Below the pieces are notes generated by a model. The model was given only the letters and a program-made list of their open reading frames with translations. It was not told the DNA's origin and searched no databases. From assembly GCF_020906515.1 (NCBI RefSeq), contig NC_085850.1, forward strand, positions 496,001 through 560,000: a stretch of 64,000 nt of DNA, given 5' to 3'. How positions within the stretch are numbered: the first letter of the stretch is position 1; each line of letters opens with the position of its first letter. Position numbers and translations under genes: made by a program. The stretch comes from Vanrija pseudolonga. Taxonomy: Eukaryota > Basidiomycota > Tremellomycetes > Trichosporonales > Trichosporonaceae. Below, piece by piece: positions 20,047 through 29,617 of the stretch.

Positions 20047-21514
20047 ATGACACTGACAGCTGCCCCGGCATCGACGCCGCCCCCGTCCTCCTCCAAGCCG
20101 ACGATGAAGAACGTCCCCCCGCTCGCGAACACGCCGTCGCCGTACGAGATCCCCACCCTCGTCCGCGTCGACCCCTTCCGCCCCGCCAACGAGCAGGAGC
20201 GGATCCACACCCGCTGGCACCCCGACATCCCGCCCGTGTGCTCGCTCGAGCTCGGCAAGGCGTTCAACGTCGAGTGCATGGACTACTCTGGTGAGGCCAG
20301 GCGATGCGTCCGCCGGCAGAAGCTAACGACCCAGGCTTCCAGATCAACAACGATGACTGCGCCGACGACGTCCTCGACATGGACCACGACTCGGACCACC
20401 ACCTCTCTGGACCGTTCCACGTTCCCGGGGCGCAGCCGGGCGACGTGCTCGAGATCGACATCCTCGAGTGAGTAACGCTCGCTACCCAGCCCCAAGCTGA
20501 CAACCTAGCGTCCAGCCCCACCCCCTCCAGCCATGGGGATACTGCATCACGTACCCAGGCGTCGGGGCGCTCGACCTGCCCGACGAGAAGACAAAGGTCA
20601 CCAAGACGATCTGGGAGTTTGAGGGCTGCGAGACGACATCACGACACGTCCCGCACGTGCGCTTCCAGTCGCGCGCGCACCCCGGCGTGATTGGCACCGC
20701 GCCCTCGGCCGAGCTGCTCGCCAAGTGGACCGAGCGCGAGTCCAAGGTCGCGGCCGCGCAGCGTAGCCGCCACGGCAACACGGAGATCACGCTCCCGCTC
20801 GTCAAGGGCGCGTACGTCGGCCAGGAGCTCGACGACGCCACCCGCCAGAAGATCTACGCCGAGGGCGCCCGTACCTCGCCTGGACGCGAGCACGGCGGCA
20901 ACATTGACATTGGCGCGCTTGTCCGCGGATCAAAAGTCTACCTGCCCGTCTACGTCCCCGGTGCCAACCTGTCCGTCGGCGACCTGCACTTCTGCGAGGC
21001 GGACGGCGAGCCGACGACGGCGATCGAGATGCCCGGCGTCGTGACCCTCCGCGTCAACCTCATCCGTGGCGGTATCCGCGCGCTGGGCATCCACACGCCC
21101 ATGTACGAGACGAGCCCGAGCGAGGTGCTGTACCGCAACCGCCTCGTGTTCACCGGGCTGAGCGTCACGCCCGAGGGCGAGCAGACGGACCGCGACGGCA
21201 TGGTGTCGTACCGCAACGCGGCGTTCAGCGCCATGCAGTACCTCGGCAAGATGGGCTACTCGCGCGAGCAGGCTTACGTGCTCATGTCGGCCGCACCGAT
21301 CGAGGTCAAGGTCGTCGCGACGGCAAACCAGCCCAACTACGTCGTGTCTGTTGGCTTGCCCGTCGACATCTTCGAGTTTGACATCCGGCCAAGGGCTCTG
21401 GGCGAGCCCAAGCCTTCTATTCCGGGCCCGGCTGTGTTGAGTGAGGAGAGGGCGACGAGGGAGGCGGCGGCGAACGGCGTCGCCAACGGTAATGGCCACG
21501 CCAACGGGCACTAG
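20047..21514 (+). CDS. Formamidase (acetamidase/formamidase family)
   Basis: This enzyme hydrolyses formamide to formate and ammonia and supports use of formamide as nitrogen source (FmdA_AmdA family, similar to Aspergillus fmdS). Three exons (20047-20290, 20335-20467, 20509-21514) give 460 residues. Family segments are evident: an N-terminal HTRWHPDIPPV block, GPFHVPGAQPGDVLEI, the QPWGYCITYPGVG region, RQHGNTEI-like RHGNTEITLPLVKGAYV, and VGDLHFCEADGE near the C-terminal third. The length is slightly above the usual 410-430 because of an N-terminal Ser/Pro tail and an Asn/Gly/His-rich end (NGVANGNGHANGH). An internal ATG at 20104 (MKNVPPL) could be the real start. It is probably cytosolic. 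Upstream GATA-type sites would suit nitrogen control. Confidence 0.92.
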
Positions 21515-22391
21515 ACGAGAGGTAGATATGTTGCACTGTACACTAGACATCAACCAGCATGTATTGCATTGGACGAAGGGTGCGTGTGCATGATGGGCGG
21601 TAGGATGAAGGAGGGATCGACCCAGAAAGGTGCTGGTGGAGGTTTCGAGAGCATATAAGCAACGCGCCGATCCGTTTGCCGTAATCATTGAAGCCGGCTC
21701 GTATAGTGTAGGTGGTTATCACTGGTCGTTGTGGTTAATTGCTGCTTCCGACCCGACCGCTGTTCGACTCAGCGTGCGAGCACGAAATAATTCTTTTGGT
21801 TTTGGTTTTGACTCATCCACGTTTTCCTTTCGCGACGCGAAGTTCATTCCCCTCCATGTTCGCGTCCCGTTCATTATCAGACCAGGAATGTGTGCGCGCG
21901 TGCAGCTCTGCGCCTGGCCTGACATGTGGCCGTGCTTGTGTGCATTGCTGGAAGCAACACGGACGGCACGCTCGTCTTCGGGTTGTTTGCCGACCCGGAT
22001 CCTCAGCAATGCCGAGTCTCGGCTGCCATGACGCCAGTGTCGACAAGCAGACGCCGAGGGGGCAATCCGATCTCATCGGAAAAGAGAAGACGACTGGCTG
22101 TGCCGGAGACGAGTTCAACGCCGAATGCCTGTATGTGGCTATGGGGCTGGGTGGCCACATGGACGGATGCCGGCGGAGGTCGGCGATGGCTGAGTGGTGA
22201 TGATATTACATCGACGCTACGTGGGGGGAGGCGGGGGGGGGGGGGGTATTCCACACGCGCGTGTGACTAAGTGGTGTTTATGTGAGAATGAGTGGTGTAG
22301 GTGTATCTGAGTGGTGTGTATGTCTATCTGAATGGGGAGGACCTTGGTCTGTCGAGAGGCGAAGCTTGGAGCGATGGCCGGCGACTGCCGT
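21515..22391. other. Convergent intergenic region with a 14-G run
   Basis: This 877-bp stretch lies between the ends of the formamidase and the Tse2-like gene. It includes an uninterrupted run of 14 G at 22233-22246. No gene is seen. Confidence 0.5.
22233..22246 (+). repeat. Poly(G) run of 14
   Basis: Fourteen consecutive guanines lie in a G-rich context. This could be a sequencing-sensitive homopolymer. Confidence 0.8.
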
Positions 22392-22898
22392 CTAGTTATC
22401 CTGGTCGTCCTCGTCCTCGAGCCACTCCAGGATCTGCGCCTTGGTCGCGGGACGCGGCAGGCTCCTCAGAAACTCAGTGAGCGTGTCGTTGAACTGCGCA
22501 AGCGTGAGGGGGACGGTAGTCTGGAGGGAGTAGTGGTCCGTTCGCTCATGCAGCACGACCAGGCCTTCGGGGAGCGTGATGCCGCCTCGGAGGGCGTAGA
22601 TCTGCGGCTCGCCCCGAAAGCCGCGGAGGATGCGCTCGAAGTTTTCCCCCAGCGGACGGAGGGACATGCCGTTTGGCGTGGTGTACACCGCGCCCTCGGG
22701 CATGGGGAGGACGAGCCCGTCGTGCAGGACCACGTCGAACGACGAGCGGCCGAGCGCCGCCTGTTCCTCGTAGGAGCGGAGACGGACGGGCAGGCCGGGC
22801 TGCGTGCGGTAGAGCGAGAAGGGGAGCTGCGTGTAGCGCTTCATTATGTACGGCTTTCGGGCACGCTTGGCGCCTGCGAGGAGGGTGGTGGGCTGCAT
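22392..22898 (-). CDS. Tse2-like ADP-ribosyltransferase-fold protein (putative)
   Basis: A single-exon gene of 168 residues from the ATG at 22898. The frame stays open to 23009, and a later ATG (residue 19, MKRYTQ) is also possible. The pattern of motifs resembles the Tse2 family, first described as a bacterial type VI effector and also found in fungal genomes: an LYR motif (29-31), FDV followed by a DGLVLP turn (60-65), a PNGMS segment (75-79), then a strand with an ALRGGITLP turn and a His-containing DHYSLQTT strand before a final helix. The protein ends in an acidic tail (EWLEDEDDQDN). There is no signal peptide, so it would act in the cytosol. No obvious immunity or antitoxin partner is adjacent; the neighbours are the formamidase and an MFS transporter. 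The assignment rests on motif order read by eye. Confidence 0.55.
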   Translation of the reverse strand: MQPTTLLAGAKRARKPYIMKRYTQLPFSLYRTQPGLPVRLRSYEEQAALGRSSFDVVLHDGLVLPMPEGAVYTTPNGMSLRPLGENFERILRGFRGEPQIYALRGGITLPEGLVVLHERTDHYSLQTTVPLTLAQFNDTLTEFLRSLPRPATKAQILEWLEDEDDQDN

Positions 22899-24039
22899 GT
22901 GGCGGGGGTGGGGATGAAGTCGCCGATGTCGCCGATCGAGTGAGCTGTGATGCGTGGAGAGTTGTCCCATCGCCCAGCATACGGAGCTATGTACATATTG
23001 CGAGCACAACGTCCGCTACCCACTTCGTGAGTGGTCGCCACATAGCCGCGGCTGTTGACCAGGCTACCAGCTACCAGCTATCAGAGGGAGCAGCAGAGGC
23101 ACAGTGGCATGAAACCATAAACCATGAAACCACAACGTGGCACACGTGGAAACCGCGTGGCTTCAATCTCTGGACGGCAACCGCGCAATCGGCGACTCCG
23201 AGATAAAAGTTATCGGATAGTCTTAAGCGCGCTACGGCCGCGGCCAACAACGGGGATGCCATGCCGTTGTAGACATTTTTGGCTCTTCTGCACGTTTGCT
23301 TGTGCTGTTTGCGGCCATCAACGAAGGCGACGCTGCCGAGCACGGCACCGGTGAGGTCGGCATCTTGGTCAGCGACGAGTCATCGACGACGACAACAACG
23401 AGGGGCACCGCTGCGTGCCGGCGGCGTGCTCTGTCGTGCCGTGCGTGCCGTGGATGTCGCGCGGCCCGGAAACGGCGGCTCCGGCGGCGGCAGACCATGC
23501 GGGCCGGGAATGGGAGGGGACAAGCAGCGCGCGCGCGCGGCCAGGCGAGCGGCTACATGCCAACTACATACGAGCAAGGCAACGGCCCGCGAAGACGCAG
23601 GCCGGCAGGTGACGCGGGCCGCTACTGTGGGCGGCTTGGCCCGTTGCGCTGTGAATCAGCTGGGCCTTTTTATGAATCATCATCAGTAGCAGCTTCATGT
23701 CTCATCGCACGACGCCGACTGCTCGAGTTAACCTCGCCACAAGGCAGTGGGACTCTGCCGCACTCGCCGCCGTTGCTTTGCTTGGCACTAAGCGGCGGCT
23801 ACGCACCCTGCGGCATGCCGCCCGATGTCACCGGGGCTGGACGTTGCTTGCTTGCATGCTCTGGGACTCGCAATTATCCTTATTATCCAGCGTGGAGCAA
23901 TGCATATCAGCGACGCACAAGTTGACAAAAATCAGGACGGCAACCCCGTCGCTAAACAAGGCTACTTACTACATAAGCCACACAAACGCCGTCACCCAGC
24001 TCCACCCCCCCCCCCCCCTACCACCCCTCCCTACCCCCG
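22899..24039. promoter_or_regulatory. Divergent promoter region, Tse2-like gene and MFS transporter
   Basis: This 1.14 kb region separates two divergent starts. It contains a run of 14 C at 24005-24018, ending 21 bp before the transporter ATG and so in its leader. No gene is seen. Confidence 0.5.
24005..24018 (+). repeat. Poly(C) run of 14 in the 5' leader of the MFS gene
   Basis: Fourteen consecutive cytosines end 21 bp before the ATG at 24040. The run lies in the transcribed leader if transcription starts upstream, as expected. Confidence 0.8.
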
Positions 24040-25534
24040 ATGCTCGCTGAAAAGCCAGCACAAGACACCGACTCGATGGACGGGCGCACGCTCACCGTCT
24101 CGAGCGAGGCAGGCGACAAGGTCTCCCCTCTCCCACAGCAGCAGCTGCAGCGCACGCGGACACAGGAGGACTTTCCCCAGGACACCATCATCGGCCAGCC
24201 GGCCCAGCCGACCCCCTCGCGCGTCTTCTCGCGCCTCTCGGCAGTCACGCAGCGCACCGACGTCGAGGTCAAGGAGCCGGACGGCACGGTCGTCACCTTC
24301 CCCGATGGCGGGTGGCGCGCGTGGCTCGTCGTCATCGGCGGCATGCACACTTTGTTTGCGACATTTGGCTTTGTTGTGAGTGCCCCCCCCGGCCCCAGCT
24401 GGATCGAGCCTACTAACCGCCCAGAACGCATGGGGCATCTTCCAGCAGTACTACGAGGCCAACATGTTCCACGACAAGACGACGTCGCAGATCGCGTGGA
24501 TCGGCTCGCTACAGTACTTCCTCATCTACCTGCCAGCAGTGTACATCGGGCGCCTGGTCGACCTGTCCCAGTTCTACTGGCCGTTCTGGACCGCGACAGT
24601 CCTGTACGCCGTCAGCATCTTCCTCACGGCCCAGGTCAAGGAGTACTGGCAGGCCATGCTGTCGCACGGCGTGCTCTTCGGGCTGTGTGCCGGCGTGCTC
24701 TTCTGCCCAGGTATCGCCGTCGTCCAGCACTGGTTCTTTGAGCGCCGCGCGCTTGCCCTCGGCGCAGTCGCGTGCGCGTCCTCGCTCGGCGGCACAGTCT
24801 TCCCCATCATGGTCAGCCGGCTGCTCGAAGAAGTCGGTTTCCAGTGGACGATGCGCATCTGCGCCTTTGTCCTGCTGTACTGCTGCACCGTCGCCTCGCT
24901 CTGCCTGCGTACCCGCCTCCCGCCAAAGGCGGCCCCAGGCGGCGTGTTCAACATCGCCGCGTTTAAGTCGGCCCCGTACACGCTCTTCACCCTCGGCTGC
25001 TTCTTCATCATGGCAGGCCTGTACACCCCGCTCTCGTACTTCGACGTCATGGGCCGCCAGCAGGGCCTCGGCAGCTACTCGACGTACCTCATCGCCATCG
25101 CCAACGCCTTCTCGCTCCTCGGCCGTGCGGGCCCCGCCATGATCGCAGACAGGACGGGCAGCGTCAACATCCTCATCCCTGGCCTCCTCGGCTCAGCAGT
25201 CACGACGTTCGCCTGGCCCTTCTGCACGACCAAGACGACGCTGACCGTCATCGCGGCGCTCAACGGTGTTTTCCAGGGCTGCTTCGTTTCACTCGTCGCG
25301 CCCGGCGTAGCGTCCCTCGGCTCGGTGGAGGACCTCGGACGCCGCTTCGGCATGGTCAACACGATCATGTCGTTCGGCTCGCTCCTCGGCGCCCCCGTCT
25401 CGGGCGCTATTCTGACAAAATACGACTTCCACGCCGTGTCATACTACGCGGGTGCCATGATCCTCGCTGGCTTCGCGTGCTTCGTTGCCTCGCGGCAGAT
25501 CAACCTCAAGGGCAAGCTCATCGGCAAGATGTAG
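24040..25534 (+). CDS. MFS transporter, monocarboxylate permease (MCH) type
   Basis: This is a plasma-membrane or vacuolar transporter of the monocarboxylate-porter-like MFS family. Two exons (24040-24375, 24425-25534) give 481 residues. The intron is 49 nt with a textbook CTACTAAC branch site. The cytosolic N-terminus (about 88 residues, Ser/Gln/Pro-rich) leads into the family signature PDGGWRAW (88-95) that opens TM1. About twelve hydrophobic segments follow, with the TM4-5 motif ERRALALG and the central DRTGSVN loop. The protein lacks a long C-terminal tail and ends in basic residues. A Gfo/Idh/MocA oxidoreductase, an SDR and a Zn2Cys6 regulator follow within 7 kb, so import of an acid or polyol-type substrate for oxidation is a reasonable guess. 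Confidence 0.9.
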
Positions 25535-26007
25535 AGTCGCGGTGGAGACGTTGGGCTCATAGACGGACACGACACAAAACTGTACCACCACACCAACTAG
25601 AGCATACATCGCACACCATCATCTTGCCACCTCATCTGTACACTGCATGCACGTATAGTCAGCATATGGCATCCCGAATGCGCATAACCGCAACTCGGCC
25701 GCTCGGCCGTCGCCGTGTCCCGAGAGATACCCGCGGCTACGCCTATCTCGCCAGTGGAGATGGGTTGTCGCATTGTCCGTTCGGCACGCCGAATGCCAAG
25801 GCGCGGGGCGTCGGGTCTCCTGTGCGAGTGTGTGAGAGCTCCCCGCGGGTCCGCGGGGTAGACAAGACAGCAACACACCCGCGCAGCCGACAAGCGAGGT
25901 TGTAGTATCACCGCCACAAGAATATACTTGTCTCTCCACAACACCCTCCACACTCTTCCCCGCGCCGTCCCTTCAACCCACTCTATGCATGCAAAGTCCG
26001 TACCACC
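25535..26007. other. Convergent 3' region with an inverted repeat
   Basis: This lies between the ends of the MFS gene and the oxidoreductase gene. It contains a perfect inverted repeat at 25841-25858 and a CGGCCGCTCGGCCG motif near 25696. No gene is seen. Confidence 0.5.
25841..25858. repeat. GC-only inverted repeat (8-bp arms, 2-nt spacer)
   Basis: CCCCGCGG-GT-CCGCGGGG is a perfect palindrome around a GT spacer. It sits between two convergent genes, where a hairpin could help separate the transcripts, or it could be a protein-binding site. Confidence 0.6.
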
Positions 26008-27420
26008 CTACTCGCGCCTCCTCCGCGTCTTCTCCGACGCCCACCGAATAGCCCATGTCGCCTCGTACGTCTTGACCGCGTCCGCATAGCTGCTGAGCAC
26101 GGGGATGTCGCTCGTGCCCTTGCCTGCGAGGTCGATGAACGTCGCCATCTCGGACAGGAAGGGGTCGTCGTCGTGGAACTTGTGCACTTCCTCCACGTCC
26201 GAGCCTGGGCGGCGCACGTACAGCGTCGGGCGGTTGTACGGGTCCGTCAGCTTGAGCTGGTACCCGTCGGCGACTGGGCGTGGCGTCAGCGTGGCACAAA
26301 CGAACGCGGCGCGGGCACTCACAAACTGCCAGCTCGGTGCTAAACTCGGTGCCCTGCAGCGACACGCCGTGCTCCAGGTGCCCAATAGCCCCCGAGTCAT
26401 ACTTCCACGTCGCGGACGTGAAGCGCGGGATGCGGTCGTCCTCTGGGATCTTGGACTCGTCGACTGACAGCTTGCTCAGCTGCCCTGGCTTCTCGTACCA
26501 CTCGATCGAGTGTGCGAGGATCGAGGGCAGGTCGATCTCGCCGCCAAAGTAGCGCGACAGGTCGACAAAGTGCGCTGGGGCGTTAGCTCTGCCACGAAAC
26601 AGGTGCCACATGCCGTAGACCTCGCTGCGTGTCGCAGCTCGACCCGTACTCACTCGCCTGCTCCACGATCGGCCCGCAGTCGATCGACTTGTTCCACCAT
26701 GCAGGCTTCGAGCTGTGCTCGTACGCCATGACGTATCGCGCGCTCGTCATCATGACGGTCAGGTTGTTCTCCTTGATGATCTCCTTCATCTTCTGCACGG
26801 CAGCCGAGTAGCGCAGCATGTATCCGACGCTCACGAGCGAGCCCTTGCGGCTCTCGAGCAGGTCGGCGACCTTCTGCACCTCCTCCACGGGGCCGGTAGC
26901 GACGGGCTTCTCGACGAACAGCGCCGCGGCGGGAAACGCGTCCGTGAGCTGCTCCTCCGCGTTGAAGCCCCTCGACTTGTCCGTCGTGCCACGGAACGCG
27001 GGCGGCGAGCCGAGCACGACCAGGTCGGGCGGGGACGCAGCGAGAGCAGCAGTCGCCGCCTGCACCGAGGGGTACACGACCGTCTCGGCGTACGCCGGCG
27101 CCGCGAGCGTCGCCGCCTTGCTGGCCAGCACGCCCTGTGCGCGCTCAGCCGCGGGGTCGACGAGGCCGACGACGCGCAGCCGCGCGCCGAGCTTGGCCTC
27201 GAGCCGCTGCGAGTGGTTCCACGGGCCCTCGTCCGAGCCAAAGTTGACTAGCTGTCAGCGCCACGCGACTTGGGCATTACTCACTGTTACCCGCGCCCAC
27301 GATGAGGACGTTGACGGGCGGTCCGGGCTCGGGGACGACCTTGGCCTGCGGGATGTCGCTCAGTGCGCGCAGCTGCACGCGGGGGGCGGTGCGCAGGACG
27401 GGGCGGACGCGGGCGAGCAT
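26008..27420 (-). CDS. Gfo/Idh/MocA family NAD(P)-dependent oxidoreductase
   Basis: This is a sugar- or polyol-type dehydrogenase of the Gfo/Idh/MocA superfamily. Four exons (27420-27285, 27247-26654, 26574-26323, 26273-26008) give 415 residues. The Rossmann motif VLIVGAGN (38-45) is split by the first 37-nt intron. The family signature EKP is present in LFVEKPVATGP. The catalytic-domain segment EQATHFVDLSRYF matches the usual Q-x2-H-x2-DL-R pattern and is created by the second splice, which validates it. The N-terminal 30 residues look like a weak mitochondrial presequence (Arg-rich, no acid), but this is uncertain. A TATA-like AATAAATA lies about 61 bp upstream. It is divergent from the SDR gene and convergent with the MFS transporter. 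Confidence 0.88.
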
Positions 27421-28335
27421 TGTCGTCGATGTCTGTCGATGTCGTGTCGATGCATGCTGCTGTTGGTCTCGCCCTTGTCCTATTTATTCAGGCTGGGCAT
27501 GTTCGGCAAGATGGGCCCAGTGGAGCCGACAACAGCAAGCGGAGGGACGATCCCGCTCATTGTCGGCACACAGTCTCCCGACGCCGAGAGTGCGCAGGGT
27601 CCACCCGGCGCCGACGGCCACGCACACGCGTGCTCGCTGCTGCTGGGCGCGAGCGGGCACGTGGGCGCCCCCCGCTCAGCGAGCGAGCGGCTCGCGTGCT
27701 CCGCTCAACGTCGCGGTGATTGAGAGGATATCGGCGTCTTGGGCCCACTTGGACTGTTTTCCGGCCGGGCCGGTAGGTGGGGTGTCTTGGCGATGGAGTC
27801 TCATTCACCCAAGCGACATATGTACATGGTCGCGTGGTACGGCAGTGGGGCTTGAACGACCGAGAGGCGCTGTGCATGCGCGCTGCCCTGCGCACATGGT
27901 ACATATGTAGGTTTTCCGAGACAACGACGCTCCACCGTTTCTTCCACTGACGTGCGCTGCGGATCGCTAGCTCGTCGGCCCGCGGGCCGAGTGCGGCGCG
28001 AGCCACAGCCGAACGCTTGCCCTCGCCCTTCGTCATTGTCTTGGCCTCCTCACCATCTCATCACGGACATGCTCCTCCACCTCGCTGCACACGACATCAA
28101 CATGCACCTCGCGACCACTGCACACTACTACTTCATTGCCCATGCTCATCAGTTGAATTGGACGAGACCCACACAATCGCGGCATCCATGTACTCCTATC
28201 ACCGGCCTAGTAGCCGACGTCGCCGAGTTGAGACACGCGCCTACGTGAATGGCACATAACGCACTAACAGCTGGCTGCTTCTTTCTTTCCCGACTCCTCC
28301 AACGTCGTCTCACCGCAACTCACAGCTCACTAGCC
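27421..28335. promoter_or_regulatory. Divergent promoter, Gfo/Idh/MocA and SDR genes
   Basis: This 915-bp region lies between two divergent oxidoreductase genes, so it probably regulates both. It contains CGGCCGGGCCGG near 27757, which resembles closely spaced CGG half-sites of zinc-cluster regulators. No gene is seen. Confidence 0.5.
27481..27488 (-). promoter_or_regulatory. TATA-like element of the Gfo/Idh/MocA gene
   Basis: AATAAATA on the minus strand lies about 61 bp before the ATG at 27420. Confidence 0.4.
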
Positions 28336-29511
28336 ATGCCCCTCCCTCCCAGTATCAAGAACGCAGAAGCCGCCGGCGCGATGGCCGGCGCGGTGGTCGG
28401 CACGGGCGCGCTCAAGATCGACAACCTGTACAATGTCGACGGATGGGTCGCGGTCGGTAAGTCGTCGCTTTGTTTCCTGGCGGTAGCTCACGCAACAGTT
28501 ACCGGCGGCGGTACCGGCCTCGGCCTGATCACTGCCGCCGCGCTGGCGGAGAACGGCGCGCGCGTGTACATCACTGGCCGCCGCCTCGAGGCGCTGCAGG
28601 CCGCCGTGGCCGACGCGAGCCCCAAGTCGGGCAACGGCAAGATCATCGCGCTGCAGGGCAACGCGAGCACCAAGGAGGGCATCGAGGCGACCGTCGCCGA
28701 GATCTCCAAGCACGATAAGTACATCAACGTGCTGGTGAACAGTGGGTAGAAGTGCCGTTCAGCGCTGACGCAAAGACCACGGCATCGCCGTCCCCGAGGG
28801 CTCCCCGCCCAACATCAACGGCGTGCCGCAGACGTTTGAGGGCCTCTCAAAGGCCATGATGGGCGACTCGATGGAGGACCACTGGATCCCGCTGTGGCGC
28901 ATCAACACGGCCAGCTACTATTTCACGTCTGCGGCCTTCCTGCCGCTGCTCGGCGCCGCCGCGCAGCACTTTGCCGAGCCGGGGAATATCGTCAACATTG
29001 CCAGCATGAGCGGGATTACCAAGACGAGCCAGAAGGGCCAGTTCAACTACAATGCGAGCAAGTGAGGGCGTCGTGGCGGGTTGTACAGACATGCTCACAC
29101 CCCCAGGGCCGCGACCATCTCGCTCTCGCACCAGCTCGCGACAGAGTTCGCCCGCCGCGACCTCGGCGTGCGCGTAAACTGCATTTGCCCCGGCTTCTTC
29201 CCCTCGGTAAGTTGCTGCAGAAGCAACAAGCCACGCTGACCACCCCCAGGGCATGGTCCCCATCACGCCGGGCGACCTCGCTGCCGGCGAAGCCGCCAAC
29301 CGCTTCCGCAAGGACTGGGGCATCCCCCTCAAGCGGCCCAGCAACGGCGTCGACTACGCCAACTGCATCATCAGCGTCATGACCAACAAGTACATGACTG
29401 GCTCCGAGGTCGTCATTGATGGCGGATGGCTGCTCTGCATGGGTGCGTGGCGTGGGCGACAAACGCTGCGGGACAGGTCCGCTAACCACTCGGCATCACA
29501 GAGAACTAACG
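28336..29511 (+). CDS. Short-chain dehydrogenase/reductase (SDR)
   Basis: This is a classical SDR oxidoreductase of 316 residues. Six exons: 28336-28456, 28499-28741, 28776-29061, 29107-29206, 29250-29442 and 29504-29511. The cofactor motif T42-G-x3-G-x-G (VTGGGTGLG) is formed across the first junction. The NNHG stabilising motif is formed across the second. The catalytic Ser200, Tyr213 and Lys217 (YNASK) have the usual 13-residue spacing, with Lys217 split by an intron. The segment CPGFFPS is the conserved PG loop. An N-terminal extension of about 40 residues precedes the Rossmann fold. The last exon has only 8 nt and codes the end of Glu, then Asn and the stop, so the protein ends WLLCMEN. 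It probably works with the neighbouring oxidoreductase and transporter. Confidence 0.92.
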
Positions 29512-29617
29512 GCTGTCTGTCTACTTGGAACTCGCCTCGGCTCCTCAATCAATGTCACTATGCAACCGTTGTACATACAGATACAGCCCAAGATACGGAT
29601 ACTAATACTACAAACTA

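Noticed and set aside
25841-25858. Rho-independent terminator
   Set aside because: The hairpin lacks a T tract, and such terminators are not used by eukaryotic Pol II. Listed only as an inverted repeat.
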